Assembly (NCBI RefSeq): GCF_001641085.1
Contig: NZ_LXIE01000001.1
Span: 372,001-436,000 of the forward strand
Direction of reading: 5' to 3'
From: Aequorivita soesokkakensis
Lineage (GTDB): Bacteria; Bacteroidota; Bacteroidia; Flavobacteriales; Flavobacteriaceae
DNA length: 64,000 nt
Program-made: the position numbers and the translations under genes
The notes under the pieces: model-generated
Databases searched by the model: none
Told to the model about the DNA's origin: nothing
Seen by the model: only the letters and a program-made list of their open reading frames with translations
Part shown: positions 26,264 through 35,310 of the stretch, piece after piece
Position numbering within the stretch: the stretch's first letter is position 1
Layout of the letters: each line of letters opens with the position of its first letter

Positions 26264-27664
26264 ATGAAACGAAAAATTTTCATCCCTTTTTTGATTGTTT
26301 CTGCCCTATTTGTTTCCTGTTTTGAAGATGCGGACGACAACCTTCAGCCCGCCGCTACTATTGACATTCAAAACTTTATTTATCGCGGCTTGAATTATTT
26401 TTACCTTTATAAAGCTGATACGCCGGAGCTTGCCAACGACGCTTTTGCTGGCCAGGATGAACTAAATGCCTTTTTGGATAATTATGATTCTCCCGAAACT
26501 TTATTCGATTATCTAAAATCGCCACAAGATCGTTTCAGTAATCTTTACAGCGATTATACCTTAATTGAAAACGCTTTGAGCGGAATAACACTGAGCAACG
26601 GAATGGAGTTTGGTTTGGTGTATTATCCGGATGGAAGCGGAAATGTTTTTGGTTACGTCCGTTATGTTTTGCCAAATACCGATGCGCAAACGCAAGGTTT
26701 AAAACGTGGGGATCTTTTCACGACCATAAATGGGCAACAGATAAACGAAAACAATTACAATGATTTGCTGGCGCCAAATAGCTATACCATTGGTCTTGCA
26801 ACTTATAACGGTACGGATTTTACGTCCACAGGTATAACAGCTACCCTTAATAAAACCCAATACAACGAAAACCCCGTTTATAAGGCACAGACGCTGGAGA
26901 TTAATGGCGAAAAAATAGGTTATTTAATGTACAATGGTTTTATTAGAGATTATGATGCAGAGTTAAACAATGCTTTTGCACAATTTAAATCAGACGGGGT
27001 AAATAGCCTTGTCTTGGATCTTAGATATAATGGCGGAGGCTCCGTGGAAACCGCAACAGACCTTGCCAGTATGATTACGGGGCAATTTAACGGGCAGGTT
27101 TTTTACAAAGAATTCTGGAATGAAGATAGGCAGCCCGAATATGCCGAAAACGGCGTTTTTGACAACTCTATCAGCAACGGAAACGCAACGAATAGTTTAA
27201 ATCTTTCTAAAGTATATATACTTACCACAAGAAGAACAGCTTCTGCCAGTGAATTGGTTTTAAACGGACTGAGACCCTATATAGATGCCGTACAGGTTGG
27301 AGATACAACTACGGGAAAATTCCAAGCGTCTTTCTTGCTTTATGATGCACCTGCGCCACAATTCAGTAGAAATGAGGCAAATCCCAATCATACCTATGTA
27401 ATGCTTCCTTTGGTCTTTAAAACTGCGAATGCTGCTGGAAATACAAATTATAATGACGGACTCTTTCCGCAGATTCCTATGCAGGAAGATTATTTCAATC
27501 TTGGGCAATTGGGCGATGCCAACGAACCGTTTTTGGCAGCTGCTTTAAATGAGATTTTACCCAGGCCATTACCTGTTCGCCGTGATTTTAGACCTTTAAA
27601 GGAAATTTCAAACAGTAAGGCAAATTCTCCTTTGTATGAGAAAATGATTGGTGAAAAGAAATAA
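26264..27664 (+). CDS. S41 family (C-terminal processing) peptidase, lipoprotein
   Basis: 466 residues. Lipobox FVSC gives a lipidated Cys19. A PDZ-like region lies at about 115-195 (VLPNTDAQTQGLKRGDLFTT is its ligand-binding loop). The S41 catalytic part follows with LVLDLRYNGGGS (249-260) and TTRRTASASEL (321-331), where the nucleophile serine lies in the TASASE run. It should act in the periplasm or at the cell surface on unknown substrates. Monocistronic, with its own terminator. Confidence 0.92.
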   Translation: MKRKIFIPFLIVSALFVSCFEDADDNLQPAATIDIQNFIYRGLNYFYLYKADTPELANDAFAGQDELNAFLDNYDSPETLFDYLKSPQDRFSNLYSDYTLIENALSGITLSNGMEFGLVYYPDGSGNVFGYVRYVLPNTDAQTQGLKRGDLFTTINGQQINENNYNDLLAPNSYTIGLATYNGTDFTSTGITATLNKTQYNENPVYKAQTLEINGEKIGYLMYNGFIRDYDAELNNAFAQFKSDGVNSLVLDLRYNGGGSVETATDLASMITGQFNGQVFYKEFWNEDRQPEYAENGVFDNSISNGNATNSLNLSKVYILTTRRTASASELVLNGLRPYIDAVQVGDTTTGKFQASFLLYDAPAPQFSRNEANPNHTYVMLPLVFKTANAAGNTNYNDGLFPQIPMQEDYFNLGQLGDANEPFLAAALNEILPRPLPVRRDFRPLKEISNSKANSPLYEKMIGEKK

Positions 27665-27682
27665 TTTCATTCTATAAAAAAC

Positions 27683-27724
27683 AAAATCCGGATACGACCC
27701 AATGGTTATATCCGGATTTTTTTT
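27683..27724. terminator. terminator between the S41 peptidase and btuG-like genes
   Basis: AAAATCCGGATA and its complement TATCCGGATTTT around a loop, followed by a T run on the plus strand and flanked by A-rich DNA on the other. It can serve both convergent genes. Confidence 0.88.
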
Positions 27725-27736
27725 AGAATTTTAAAA

Positions 27737-28795
27737 CTAATCGTTGAAGTAAATCCCACCGGGAATTATCCCCGTTTGAAATTCCTGAATTTGTTGATTG
27801 GTTGAAAGGTCAAATATTTTCAAACTTCCGTTGCTCGCAAAATCGCCTGCATCAGTTGCATAAAGTTTTCCGTTATGTGCTTCAAGGGCATAAAAGAATC
27901 CGTTGATAATTTCAGCACCGGGCAAGCTTACTGAAGCGCTATTAACTTTATAAACCTTCCCGTCTAGATTATAATATAGATTTGCCCCATCTATTGTCAA
28001 ACCAGTTGGATGCTGGGTAATAGCCAAATTATATGTATTTGAAACCTGTCCATTTGAAAGATCAATTTTAACAAGCGAACCTGCAGTTTCATTACCCGTA
28101 TAGCTAGGATTTCCACCGCACAAAACGAATAATGAATTTCCAGAAACCACCATTGAGTTTGGAACATCGCCTACGTTTATAGTGCTTTCAACAGTATTTC
28201 CGGAAATAACAGAAATCAAATTATTCTGTCCGAAACCGCCTTGATGGGCAACGTAAATTTTATTACCGTTGGAAACCATTTTTTCAGGACCGAAAGATAC
28301 TGGAATTGTTGCTGAAACAGCATTACTGCGCAAATCTACCACCGAAACAAAATCGTCTGTGTTATCATTTGGATCACCCCAATTGGTAACATACCCCTTA
28401 TTATTATCCGTTCCCAAAAAATATCTCGGGTTATTGATTCCGGTTTTAATTGAATCCACACTTTCAAAACTGTAGCGATTTACAATTTCAATTTTTTGCG
28501 AATTGTTTACAACGATGTATGCATTTTCATCCTGAAAATTCATAGACTGAACTATGTTGCCCAAATCCTTTCCGTTTACGGTTAAAAAAATATGTTGCTG
28601 TACATCGGTAAAGTCTTCCGAAATAAAAGTAACATTCCCAGTTCCTGCACCAAAAGGGCCTTCATTGGTTACAAAAATACCTTTTTCATAAGCCTCCGGT
28701 GGGTTTGGGCCCGGTTGTGGATCATCGTCATTGCTACAGGATATAAACAGCACTGTTGCAAAAGTTAAGAACAATAGTTTTTTCATCGTTTTCAT
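27737..28795 (-). CDS. BtuG-like surface lipoprotein, beta-propeller (DUF5074/YncE type)
   Basis: 352 residues. Signal with lipobox FISC then a Ser/Asp/Pro-rich linker (CSNDDDPQPGPNPPEAYEKG), the usual sign of export to the cell surface. The rest is a propeller of repeated strands (VSVVDLRSNAVSATIPV, LISVISGNTVESTINVGDVP and so on). BtuG of Bacteroides is a surface propeller lipoprotein that captures B12 and sits on BtuB; the same gene order is present here (4 bases after btuB, both behind the cobalamin riboswitch). Function by analogy and context; sequence identity to BtuG cannot be measured here. Confidence 0.78.
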   Translation of the reverse strand: MKTMKKLLFLTFATVLFISCSNDDDPQPGPNPPEAYEKGIFVTNEGPFGAGTGNVTFISEDFTDVQQHIFLTVNGKDLGNIVQSMNFQDENAYIVVNNSQKIEIVNRYSFESVDSIKTGINNPRYFLGTDNNKGYVTNWGDPNDNTDDFVSVVDLRSNAVSATIPVSFGPEKMVSNGNKIYVAHQGGFGQNNLISVISGNTVESTINVGDVPNSMVVSGNSLFVLCGGNPSYTGNETAGSLVKIDLSNGQVSNTYNLAITQHPTGLTIDGANLYYNLDGKVYKVNSASVSLPGAEIINGFFYALEAHNGKLYATDAGDFASNGSLKIFDLSTNQQIQEFQTGIIPGGIYFND

Positions 28796-28799
28796 TTGT

Positions 28800-30632
28800 T
28801 TAAATATTAAATTTTAAGAATAATTGTAGGTTTCGGGAAGGCATTGGCCGGTAGGCAACGTTTTCATAATAAACATCAAAAACGTTTTTAAGCCTTGCTC
28901 CCAAAGTTATTTGTGGGTTTGAGCGAAAGGTAAATTCTGAACCCAAGTTGAAAATTTTATATGCCTTCACTGCGTTGGAATTATCTGTTGTAGTATATAT
29001 CCCTCCATTATAAAGTCCTTGTAAATAGACCATTAGGGTTTTAAAATCATACTGAAATGTTCCCGTAGCTTTATGAAAAGGAACATAAATAAGCTGCTTC
29101 TCCTTTTCCAAATCCTCTGCTTTGGTGTATGAATAGTTTGCAGTAAAGCCAAGTGTATGTTGGGAAAATATTTTTACAGAATAACCTACAACCACTTCCG
29201 CACCGTAATTTCTGGTTTTGTTGATGTTTACGGGCTCCCAAATTCCACCACTTCCGGGAATCCATTTTATTAAGTCTTCGGAAGAAATATAATACGTCGC
29301 AATATCTGCCTTCAGTTTTCCAAATGAAAATTCCTGACCAAGTTCCAATTGATAGGAGGTTTCGGGCTGTAAAGCAATATTTCCACCCGCATACCAATAC
29401 AAATCATTAAATGTGGGAACGCGATAATTTTTTGAACCATTCAGTCGAAGTTCATAATTTTTTGAAACGCTCCACTTCACATCCGCGGAAAAAAGGAATG
29501 GGTTGTCAAAATCATTCAAAAATTCCTTTCTGAAATTAATTCCATAACTAAATGCCGCAGAAATTTTATGGTTCAGCAACACAACGGCAGCCAATGTTTT
29601 TCGTGAATTTTTCCCCACATTATCACCTTTGGCAGTTATGTAACTATATTCCATCTTTCCATTTATGCGAAGTTTTTTCCGAAGAAAAATTTCAGTCTGC
29701 AAGGCGCCTATAAATGTATTTGCCCTGCCTTGATCAAAAAGTGGTTTTTCACTATCCGGAAAATATCTGTATTGTTCAAAAAGATGTGCCACGCTTGCTT
29801 TTGTGTCAAAAACACCTATTTTTTGTTGCAATTGCCAAAGGTTTCGAGTTGCAACATCTTTATATCCGTCCTTCCCAATTGTATTTAAACTGCCAGAAAA
29901 ATTGCGGTCGTTATAGGTGTATTCCGAATTCCAGGTAGCCACGCCACGCTTCAACCTTCTCGCTTCATTTACAGTTGCGGCAAAACGTAAAAACTGTCCG
30001 TGATTGTTTTTTCTATTCTTTCCCACAAAATCATAATCATTTTCAGAACTCACAAAATTAACGCCCAAACTTAAGTAATGATCACCCCAAGTTTGTGTGG
30101 TACTGGCATTCCCTCCTACAGTTGAAAAGCTTCCGTAATTAAGTGAAACTTGCGTAGAATCAATTTTTTTAAAAGAATAGGAATTGTTTAAATGAATACT
30201 TCCACCGACGGCTCCACTGCCATATTGCACGCCACCACCGCCACTTCTTATTGAAATTTCATTGTAATTAAAAGGTGAAATGGTGTTAAAATCCGTTTGC
30301 CCGGTAAAAATAGAATTGATGTTTATTCCGTTCCAAATCACCGCCGTTTGAGCAGCATTTGTTCCCCGGAAGCTAGGCGAAGAAACCATCCCGAAACCAT
30401 TTTCCTTAAAATAAATTGAAGAATTATAACGAAGTGTTTCTGTTAACGAGCTTGCATTTCTTTCAATAATGGAATCGCTCAGTTTTTCAAGTTTAAATCC
30501 TTTTGAAAAATGCACGAGTTTTGAGTCTGTCAACATCACTTCCGGTAACTGCTGAATACTGTCCAATTGAGCAAAAACAGAAGTAGTGCACAGAAAAAAA
30601 ATAAAAATAATATGGAAACCGTTTTGCTTCAT
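28800..30632 (-). CDS. btuB: TonB-dependent outer-membrane receptor, BtuB-like (vitamin B12)
   Basis: 610 residues. Signal peptide ending near VFAQLD, a plug domain with a TonB-box-like start (LPEVMLTDSKL) and the conserved plug stretch ISIRSGGGGVQYGSGAVGGS (about 129-148), then a 22-strand-type barrel ending in LFLKFNI with the terminal aromatic pattern. Substrate is assigned from context: a cobalamin riboswitch lies directly upstream, a BtuG-like gene follows and btuFCD is divergent. The family call is certain, the B12 substrate very likely. Confidence 0.92.
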   Translation of the reverse strand: MKQNGFHIIFIFFLCTTSVFAQLDSIQQLPEVMLTDSKLVHFSKGFKLEKLSDSIIERNASSLTETLRYNSSIYFKENGFGMVSSPSFRGTNAAQTAVIWNGININSIFTGQTDFNTISPFNYNEISIRSGGGGVQYGSGAVGGSIHLNNSYSFKKIDSTQVSLNYGSFSTVGGNASTTQTWGDHYLSLGVNFVSSENDYDFVGKNRKNNHGQFLRFAATVNEARRLKRGVATWNSEYTYNDRNFSGSLNTIGKDGYKDVATRNLWQLQQKIGVFDTKASVAHLFEQYRYFPDSEKPLFDQGRANTFIGALQTEIFLRKKLRINGKMEYSYITAKGDNVGKNSRKTLAAVVLLNHKISAAFSYGINFRKEFLNDFDNPFLFSADVKWSVSKNYELRLNGSKNYRVPTFNDLYWYAGGNIALQPETSYQLELGQEFSFGKLKADIATYYISSEDLIKWIPGSGGIWEPVNINKTRNYGAEVVVGYSVKIFSQHTLGFTANYSYTKAEDLEKEKQLIYVPFHKATGTFQYDFKTLMVYLQGLYNGGIYTTTDNSNAVKAYKIFNLGSEFTFRSNPQITLGARLKNVFDVYYENVAYRPMPSRNLQLFLKFNI

Positions 30633-30671
30633 AATTCAACCTTTATCCCGAAAGTTTGATGATTTTATGTT

Positions 30672-30908
30672 ATGAATCTGGCAGGTCTCCTGGCTTGTCT
30701 TTTGTGCCACCTTCCCATCCGCAAAAGCGAACAGTGGTTTTGAAGTATGCACGCCCGAAAATTTTCGGGACGACTTACAGTTGCGGGAACAGCATAGGAT
30801 TTATGATTTTATATTTACGATTGCTGATTTTCAGATTTCAACAAATAAATTCATTCTCATGTACCTATTTCCCTTTTAAGAGCATTTTTATTTTGAAAAT
30901 TGCTCACC
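30672..30908 (-). ncRNA. cobalamin (B12) riboswitch
   Basis: On the minus strand the parts of the cobalamin riboswitch appear in order: AAAAGGGAAATAGGT, then TTCCCGCAACTGTAA, the CCACTG core, GGATGGGAAGGTGGC, and the B12 box AGCCAGGAGACCTGCC (30680-30695). This is the only content of the 340-base gap between btuB and btuF apart from promoters. It ends about 40 bases before the btuB ATG, so it can control btuB and btuG-like expression by blocking translation initiation or by early termination. An ORF of 90 codons on the opposite strand is a shadow. Confidence 0.95.
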
Positions 30909-30919
30909 AAAATTCCTTG

Positions 30920-30952
30920 CAAAAATAGACTTTAAAAATTAGTTCGCCCAAA
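30920..30952 (-). promoter_or_regulatory. promoter of the btuB riboswitch transcript
   Basis: Minus strand TTTG (30949-30952), 21 bases, TATTTTTG (30920-30927). This matches the Bacteroidota consensus and places the transcript start just before the riboswitch. Confidence 0.75.
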
Positions 30953-30972
30953 CAAAACCATTATTTTTGGGG

Positions 30973-32118
30973 ATGCAAAAAATTGTTTTCTTCTTTAGTT
31001 TCTTCATCATTTTTACGGCGTGCAAAAACAACGGTGACACTATTAAAACTAAAAAAAGTGAAAATCCAAAACGGAAAATGATTGATATAAAATATGCCGA
31101 AGGCTTTGAAATCGAGGATTTAGGAGATCTAAAAATAATAACCTTAAAAAACCCGTGGCCAGGAACTGAAAAAACCTTTAAATATGGTATTGTTAACGAA
31201 GGCGTTATATTAGACTATCTCGGCGCGCTTGATGCTGTTGTACAAAAACCTATCAAAAAAATTGTTGTTACCTCCACAACCCATATTCCCTCTTTGGAAA
31301 TGTTGGGTGAAGCAGAACGTTTGGTCGGTTTTCCCAACCTCGATTATATTTCTTCAGAAAAAACAAGACAGCTAATTTCTGATGGAAAAATAACCGAGCT
31401 CGGCAAAAACGAAGATATAAATACTGAAATTTTAATAGATTTAGCGCCAGATGCAGTAATTGGTTTTGCTATAGATGGAAACAATTCAACCTTCGCGACT
31501 ATTGAAAAAACGGGTATTCCCGTGCTTTATAATTCAGACTGGACAGAAACTTCCCCTTTGGGAAAAGCGGAATGGATAAAATTTTTTGGTGTACTATTCA
31601 ACAAAGAGAAAGAGGCAGACAGCATTTTCAAAACAATTGAAACCGAATACCTTTCAGCAAAAAAACTTGCTTCCGAAGCAAAGGAAACACCCACTGTTAT
31701 TAGTGGCGCAATGTATAAAGATGTTTGGTATTTGCCACAGGGAGACAGTTGGGGCGCACAGTTTATAGCAGACGCTAATGGCGATTACCTTTGGAAAGAT
31801 TCAAAAGGCACTGGCGGTTTATCATTAAGTTTGGAGTCAGTTTTGGATAAAGGCCACGACGCCGAAGTTTGGATTGGTCCGGGACAATTTACTACTTTGG
31901 AAGAAATGAAAAACGCAAATAATGCTTACACACAATTTGCTGCTTTTAAAACGAACAATGTATATTCCTATAGTTTAAAAAAAGGCAAAACCGGTGGTGT
32001 AATCTATTTTGAATTGGCACCAAACAGACCGGATCTGGTTTTAAAGGATTTGATTAAAATTCTACATCCCGAATTATTAACCGAACACGAACTTTATTTT
32101 TTTGATAAACTGAAATAA
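30973..32118 (+). CDS. btuF: BtuF-like ABC transporter substrate-binding lipoprotein (B12)
   Basis: 381 residues from the ATG at 30973, giving MQKIVFFFSFFIIFTAC with lipidated Cys17; the frame also opens at a TTG two codons earlier. A class III (BtuF/FhuD/PeuA) periplasmic-binding fold is indicated by KKIVVTSTTHIPSLEMLG, then LIDLAPDAVIGFA and IEKTGIPVLYNSDWTE, and the closing ELAPNRPDLVLKDLIKILHP. It should deliver B12 to the permease BtuC. Overlaps btuC by one base (TAATG). The substrate assignment rests on the divergent riboswitch-controlled receptor. Confidence 0.88.
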   Translation: MQKIVFFFSFFIIFTACKNNGDTIKTKKSENPKRKMIDIKYAEGFEIEDLGDLKIITLKNPWPGTEKTFKYGIVNEGVILDYLGALDAVVQKPIKKIVVTSTTHIPSLEMLGEAERLVGFPNLDYISSEKTRQLISDGKITELGKNEDINTEILIDLAPDAVIGFAIDGNNSTFATIEKTGIPVLYNSDWTETSPLGKAEWIKFFGVLFNKEKEADSIFKTIETEYLSAKKLASEAKETPTVISGAMYKDVWYLPQGDSWGAQFIADANGDYLWKDSKGTGGLSLSLESVLDKGHDAEVWIGPGQFTTLEEMKNANNAYTQFAAFKTNNVYSYSLKKGKTGGVIYFELAPNRPDLVLKDLIKILHPELLTEHELYFFDKLK

Positions 32119-33149
32119 TGCAAGCCGCAAAAACATACAAGCTTCAATTCGCAGCACTTTTTGTGGTGCTAATTGTTGCTTTTTTGGTGAATTTGAGTAT
32201 GGGTTCGGTTTCAATTCCTTTAAAGGAAATAATTTCGGTTTTTACCGGGAATGGCGCATCCAAAGAAACGTGGCAGTACATTTTAATGGATTATAGACTG
32301 CCCAAAGCAATTACCGCAATGCTTGCGGGCGGCGGCTTGGCAATTTCAGGTTTACTGATGCAGACCCTTTTTAGAAATCCATTGGCGGGACCTTTTGTTT
32401 TGGGACTTAGCAGTGGTGCGAGTTTGGGAGTGGCAATTTTAATTTTGGGTGCCAGTGCTTTCGGTGGATTTTTCGGAACAATTCTGTTAAGCCAATGGAG
32501 TTTGGTCATAGCCTCGGCCTTGGGAAGTTTTTTGGTGCTGCTGGCAGTTTTGGCAGTAACTTTCAGAATAAAGGACACCATGGCAATCTTGATAATCGGA
32601 CTGATGTTCGGCAGCGTTACGACGGCCGTTGTCTCGGTTCTTTCCTATTTCAGCAACGCGGAACAATTGCAACAATACATCTTTTGGTCCTTCGGAAGTT
32701 TAGGAAACCAATCGTGGCAAGGCGTTTTGATTTTAATCCTCTGTTTTATGGTCGGTTTGGCGCTGAGTGTTTTCAGCAGTAAATCTTTAAACGCACTATT
32801 GTTGGGCGAAAACTATGCTAAAAGCATGGGGCTTCACATAAAACGAACCACATTAATAATAATTCTCGCCACCAGCATACTTGCGGGAAGTATAACAGCC
32901 TTTGTGGGGCCAATCGCTTTTATAGGTTTGGCGGTGCCGCATTTGGTACGCCAGGTTTTTAAAACCTCCAACCATTTAATTTTGCTTCCCGCGGTATTAC
33001 TTTGCGGCAGTTTGTTGATGCTAATTTGCGATACTGTGGCACAATTGCCTTTCAGTGAATTTACATTGCCAATTAACGCAATCACTTCATTAATTGGGGC
33101 TCCAGTTGTAATTTGGTTATTGGTAAGAAAACGAAAACTCTTCTTTTAA
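32118..33149 (+). CDS. btuC: BtuC-like FecCD-family ABC transporter permease
   Basis: 343 residues with about ten hydrophobic helices, normal for FecCD permeases. The family markers are the DYRLPKAITAMLAGGGLAIS entry loop, NPLAGPFVLGLSSGASLG, and GPIAFIGLAVPHLVRQVF, the coupling helix that contacts the ATPase. It forms the inner-membrane pore of the B12 importer. ATG overlaps the btuF stop, and its stop overlaps the btuD start. Confidence 0.92.
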   Translation: MQAAKTYKLQFAALFVVLIVAFLVNLSMGSVSIPLKEIISVFTGNGASKETWQYILMDYRLPKAITAMLAGGGLAISGLLMQTLFRNPLAGPFVLGLSSGASLGVAILILGASAFGGFFGTILLSQWSLVIASALGSFLVLLAVLAVTFRIKDTMAILIIGLMFGSVTTAVVSVLSYFSNAEQLQQYIFWSFGSLGNQSWQGVLILILCFMVGLALSVFSSKSLNALLLGENYAKSMGLHIKRTTLIIILATSILAGSITAFVGPIAFIGLAVPHLVRQVFKTSNHLILLPAVLLCGSLLMLICDTVAQLPFSEFTLPINAITSLIGAPVVIWLLVRKRKLFF

Positions 33150-33943
33150 TGGCTTTGGAAGAAAAACATATCATTCTGCAAACGCATAATCTGAGCGTAG
33201 GCTATTCAAAAAAAGGAAGTGATTCCATCATTGCGGAAGGAATTGATTTTTCTATTGAAAAAGGTGAACTGGTTGGAGTTGTTGGCGCGAATGGTATTGG
33301 AAAATCAACCCTTTTAAGAACTTTGACGGGAATGCAAAACGCTTTAAAAGGGTCAATTTTTTTAAACGGAAAAAGTTTAAACGAATATTCCTCCTTTCAG
33401 CTTGCAACACAGTTGAGCGTGGTTTTGACCGAAGCGCCCGCTTCTAAAAATCTTTCAGTTTTGGAAATGATTTCATTGGGAAGACAGCCCTATACAAATT
33501 GGATGGATTCACTTTCCGAAATAGATAAAAAGGCAATAAATTTCGCTTTGGAAGCTACGGAAACCACAGCACTTACCCACCGAAAATGTTATGAATTGAG
33601 CGATGGCCAAATGCAGCGCGTTGCTATTGCACGCGCATTGGCACAAGACACACCGTTAATTATTCTCGATGAACCCACAACACATTTGGATTTATATCAT
33701 CGCGCCTACGTTTTGAAACTTTTGAAAAACCTTGCGAAGGAAACAGGGAAAACCATACTTTTTTCAACCCACGAAATAGATTTGGCAATTCAGCTTACCG
33801 ACAAAATGTTGGTAATGGCAAAAGACGGAACCTATATTGATGCTCCCTGCAAATTGATTGAAGATGGACGGTTTGAAGCACTTTTCCCGAAAGAAACCAT
33901 AGATTTTGATTCAAAGACCGGAAGGTTTACCATTCGGAAATAA
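33149..33943 (+). CDS. btuD: BtuD-like ABC transporter ATP-binding protein
   Basis: 264 residues from the ATG at 33149, which overlaps the btuC stop (TAATG). The longer frame from 33113 would run into btuC. Walker A GANGIGKST, signature ELSDGQMQRVAIARAL (with D in place of the first G of LSGGQ), Walker B PLIILDEPTTHLD and the switch His in FSTHEID are all present. Energises uptake by BtuFC. Third gene of the btuFCD operon. Confidence 0.92.
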   Translation: MALEEKHIILQTHNLSVGYSKKGSDSIIAEGIDFSIEKGELVGVVGANGIGKSTLLRTLTGMQNALKGSIFLNGKSLNEYSSFQLATQLSVVLTEAPASKNLSVLEMISLGRQPYTNWMDSLSEIDKKAINFALEATETTALTHRKCYELSDGQMQRVAIARALAQDTPLIILDEPTTHLDLYHRAYVLKLLKNLAKETGKTILFSTHEIDLAIQLTDKMLVMAKDGTYIDAPCKLIEDGRFEALFPKETIDFDSKTGRFTIRK

Positions 33944-33969
33944 GTATATTTACTTTAAAATTCATTGTG

Positions 33970-35301
33970 ATGAACGAAACTTTTCTATTCCTCTTGCTCG
34001 CCGCTATCTGCTTATTGATTGGAGCGTTTATAGGTAATCTTTTTGCCCGTTTAAAAAACAAAACAGAAACCAGTAAACTGGAAGAGCGACTTCAGAATAC
34101 TTTGATGCAGGAAGAAAAGCTGAATGAACGTTTGGGTCTTTTGGCTTCGGAAAAAGATATTTTACAGAAAGAAAAGGAGCAGGCGAATGTTCAGCTTTCA
34201 AGACAGAGTGCCGAATATGAAGCACTTCGGAACGAACTTGAAAAAGAAAAAGAACGCTTCAGAAATTTTGAAAAGGATTTTGAGGATAAATTTTCCCTTT
34301 TGGCCGATAAAATCCTGATTGATAAAACAGCAAAATTCACAGAATCAAACAAAGAAAACATTGAAGGAATACTAAAACCCTTAAACCAAAAAATCAAGGA
34401 TTTTGAAGAAAAAGTAGGGAAAAACAATATAGATTTCATCAAAACCCACGCAGAATTAGGCAAACAGCTTCAGTTTTTAAATGAACAAAACATCAAAATA
34501 AGTCAGGAAGCAGACAATCTTACAAAAGCTTTAAAAGGAGATTCCAAAATTCAAGGGAATTGGGGAGAAATGATACTTTCCCGGGTTTTGGAGGAATCCG
34601 GTTTGGAAAAAGGAAGGGAATACACAATCCAGGATAGTCACGATAATCCCGATGGAGGAAGATTACAGACAGACGTAATTATACATTTACCTGATGGGAA
34701 AAAAATGATAATTGACAGTAAAGTTTCGCTCACCGATTTTGAAAGATACGTTTCGGAAGAAAACGAAGACCTTAAAAAAAGATATCTAAAAGATCATATT
34801 GATTCCATCAAACGGCATATCGTTACGTTGAGTGAGAAGAAATATTATCACGCCATTAACGAGAGCCCGGACACTATTTTTATGTTTGTCCCAATTGAGC
34901 CCGCTTTTGCAATTGCCGTTGCAAATCAAAAGAATCTGTACCAAGAGGCATTTAAAAGAAAAGTAATGATCGTGACGCCTTCCACACTTTTAGCTGCATT
35001 GCGATTAGTTGAAAATCTATGGGAAAATGATAATCAAAAAAGAAACACTTTGGAAATTGCAACGGAAGCAGGAAAATTATACGATTCGTTTGTAGGACTT
35101 TTGGACGAACTGACAAAAATTAAAAGACAGATGGGAACCGTGCAAAGTTCTTTTGATAGTGCTTTAGTGAAATTAGAAGGAAAGGGAAATTTAGTGAGAA
35201 GGGTAGAAAAATTAAGAAAACTTGGGGCTATTGCTAGTAAAAGCATCGACCAAAAAATTCTGAAAACAGAAAACACACAGGAGGAGTTGCCGGAAAATTA
35301 A
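33970..35301 (+). CDS. rmuC: DNA recombination protein RmuC
   Basis: 443 residues. An N-terminal membrane anchor (FLFLLLAAICLLIGAFIGNL), a long charged coiled coil (about 30-180), then the RmuC domain with IQGNWGEMILSRVLEESGL, DVIIHLPDGKKMIIDSKVSL and the FMFVPIEPAFAIA motif. The last third, predicted to be nuclease-like in the family, is intact. RmuC limits DNA rearrangements at inverted repeats. ATG at 33970 preferred over GTG at 33967. Follows btuD by 26 bases, possibly in the same transcript. Confidence 0.92.
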   Translation: MNETFLFLLLAAICLLIGAFIGNLFARLKNKTETSKLEERLQNTLMQEEKLNERLGLLASEKDILQKEKEQANVQLSRQSAEYEALRNELEKEKERFRNFEKDFEDKFSLLADKILIDKTAKFTESNKENIEGILKPLNQKIKDFEEKVGKNNIDFIKTHAELGKQLQFLNEQNIKISQEADNLTKALKGDSKIQGNWGEMILSRVLEESGLEKGREYTIQDSHDNPDGGRLQTDVIIHLPDGKKMIIDSKVSLTDFERYVSEENEDLKKRYLKDHIDSIKRHIVTLSEKKYYHAINESPDTIFMFVPIEPAFAIAVANQKNLYQEAFKRKVMIVTPSTLLAALRLVENLWENDNQKRNTLEIATEAGKLYDSFVGLLDELTKIKRQMGTVQSSFDSALVKLEGKGNLVRRVEKLRKLGAIASKSIDQKILKTENTQEELPEN

Positions 35302-35310
35302 TTTTTAAAA

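Noticed and set aside
30656-30928. 90-codon plus-strand ORF between btuB and btuF
   Set aside because: It is the reverse strand of the cobalamin riboswitch, whose conserved boxes explain the sequence.
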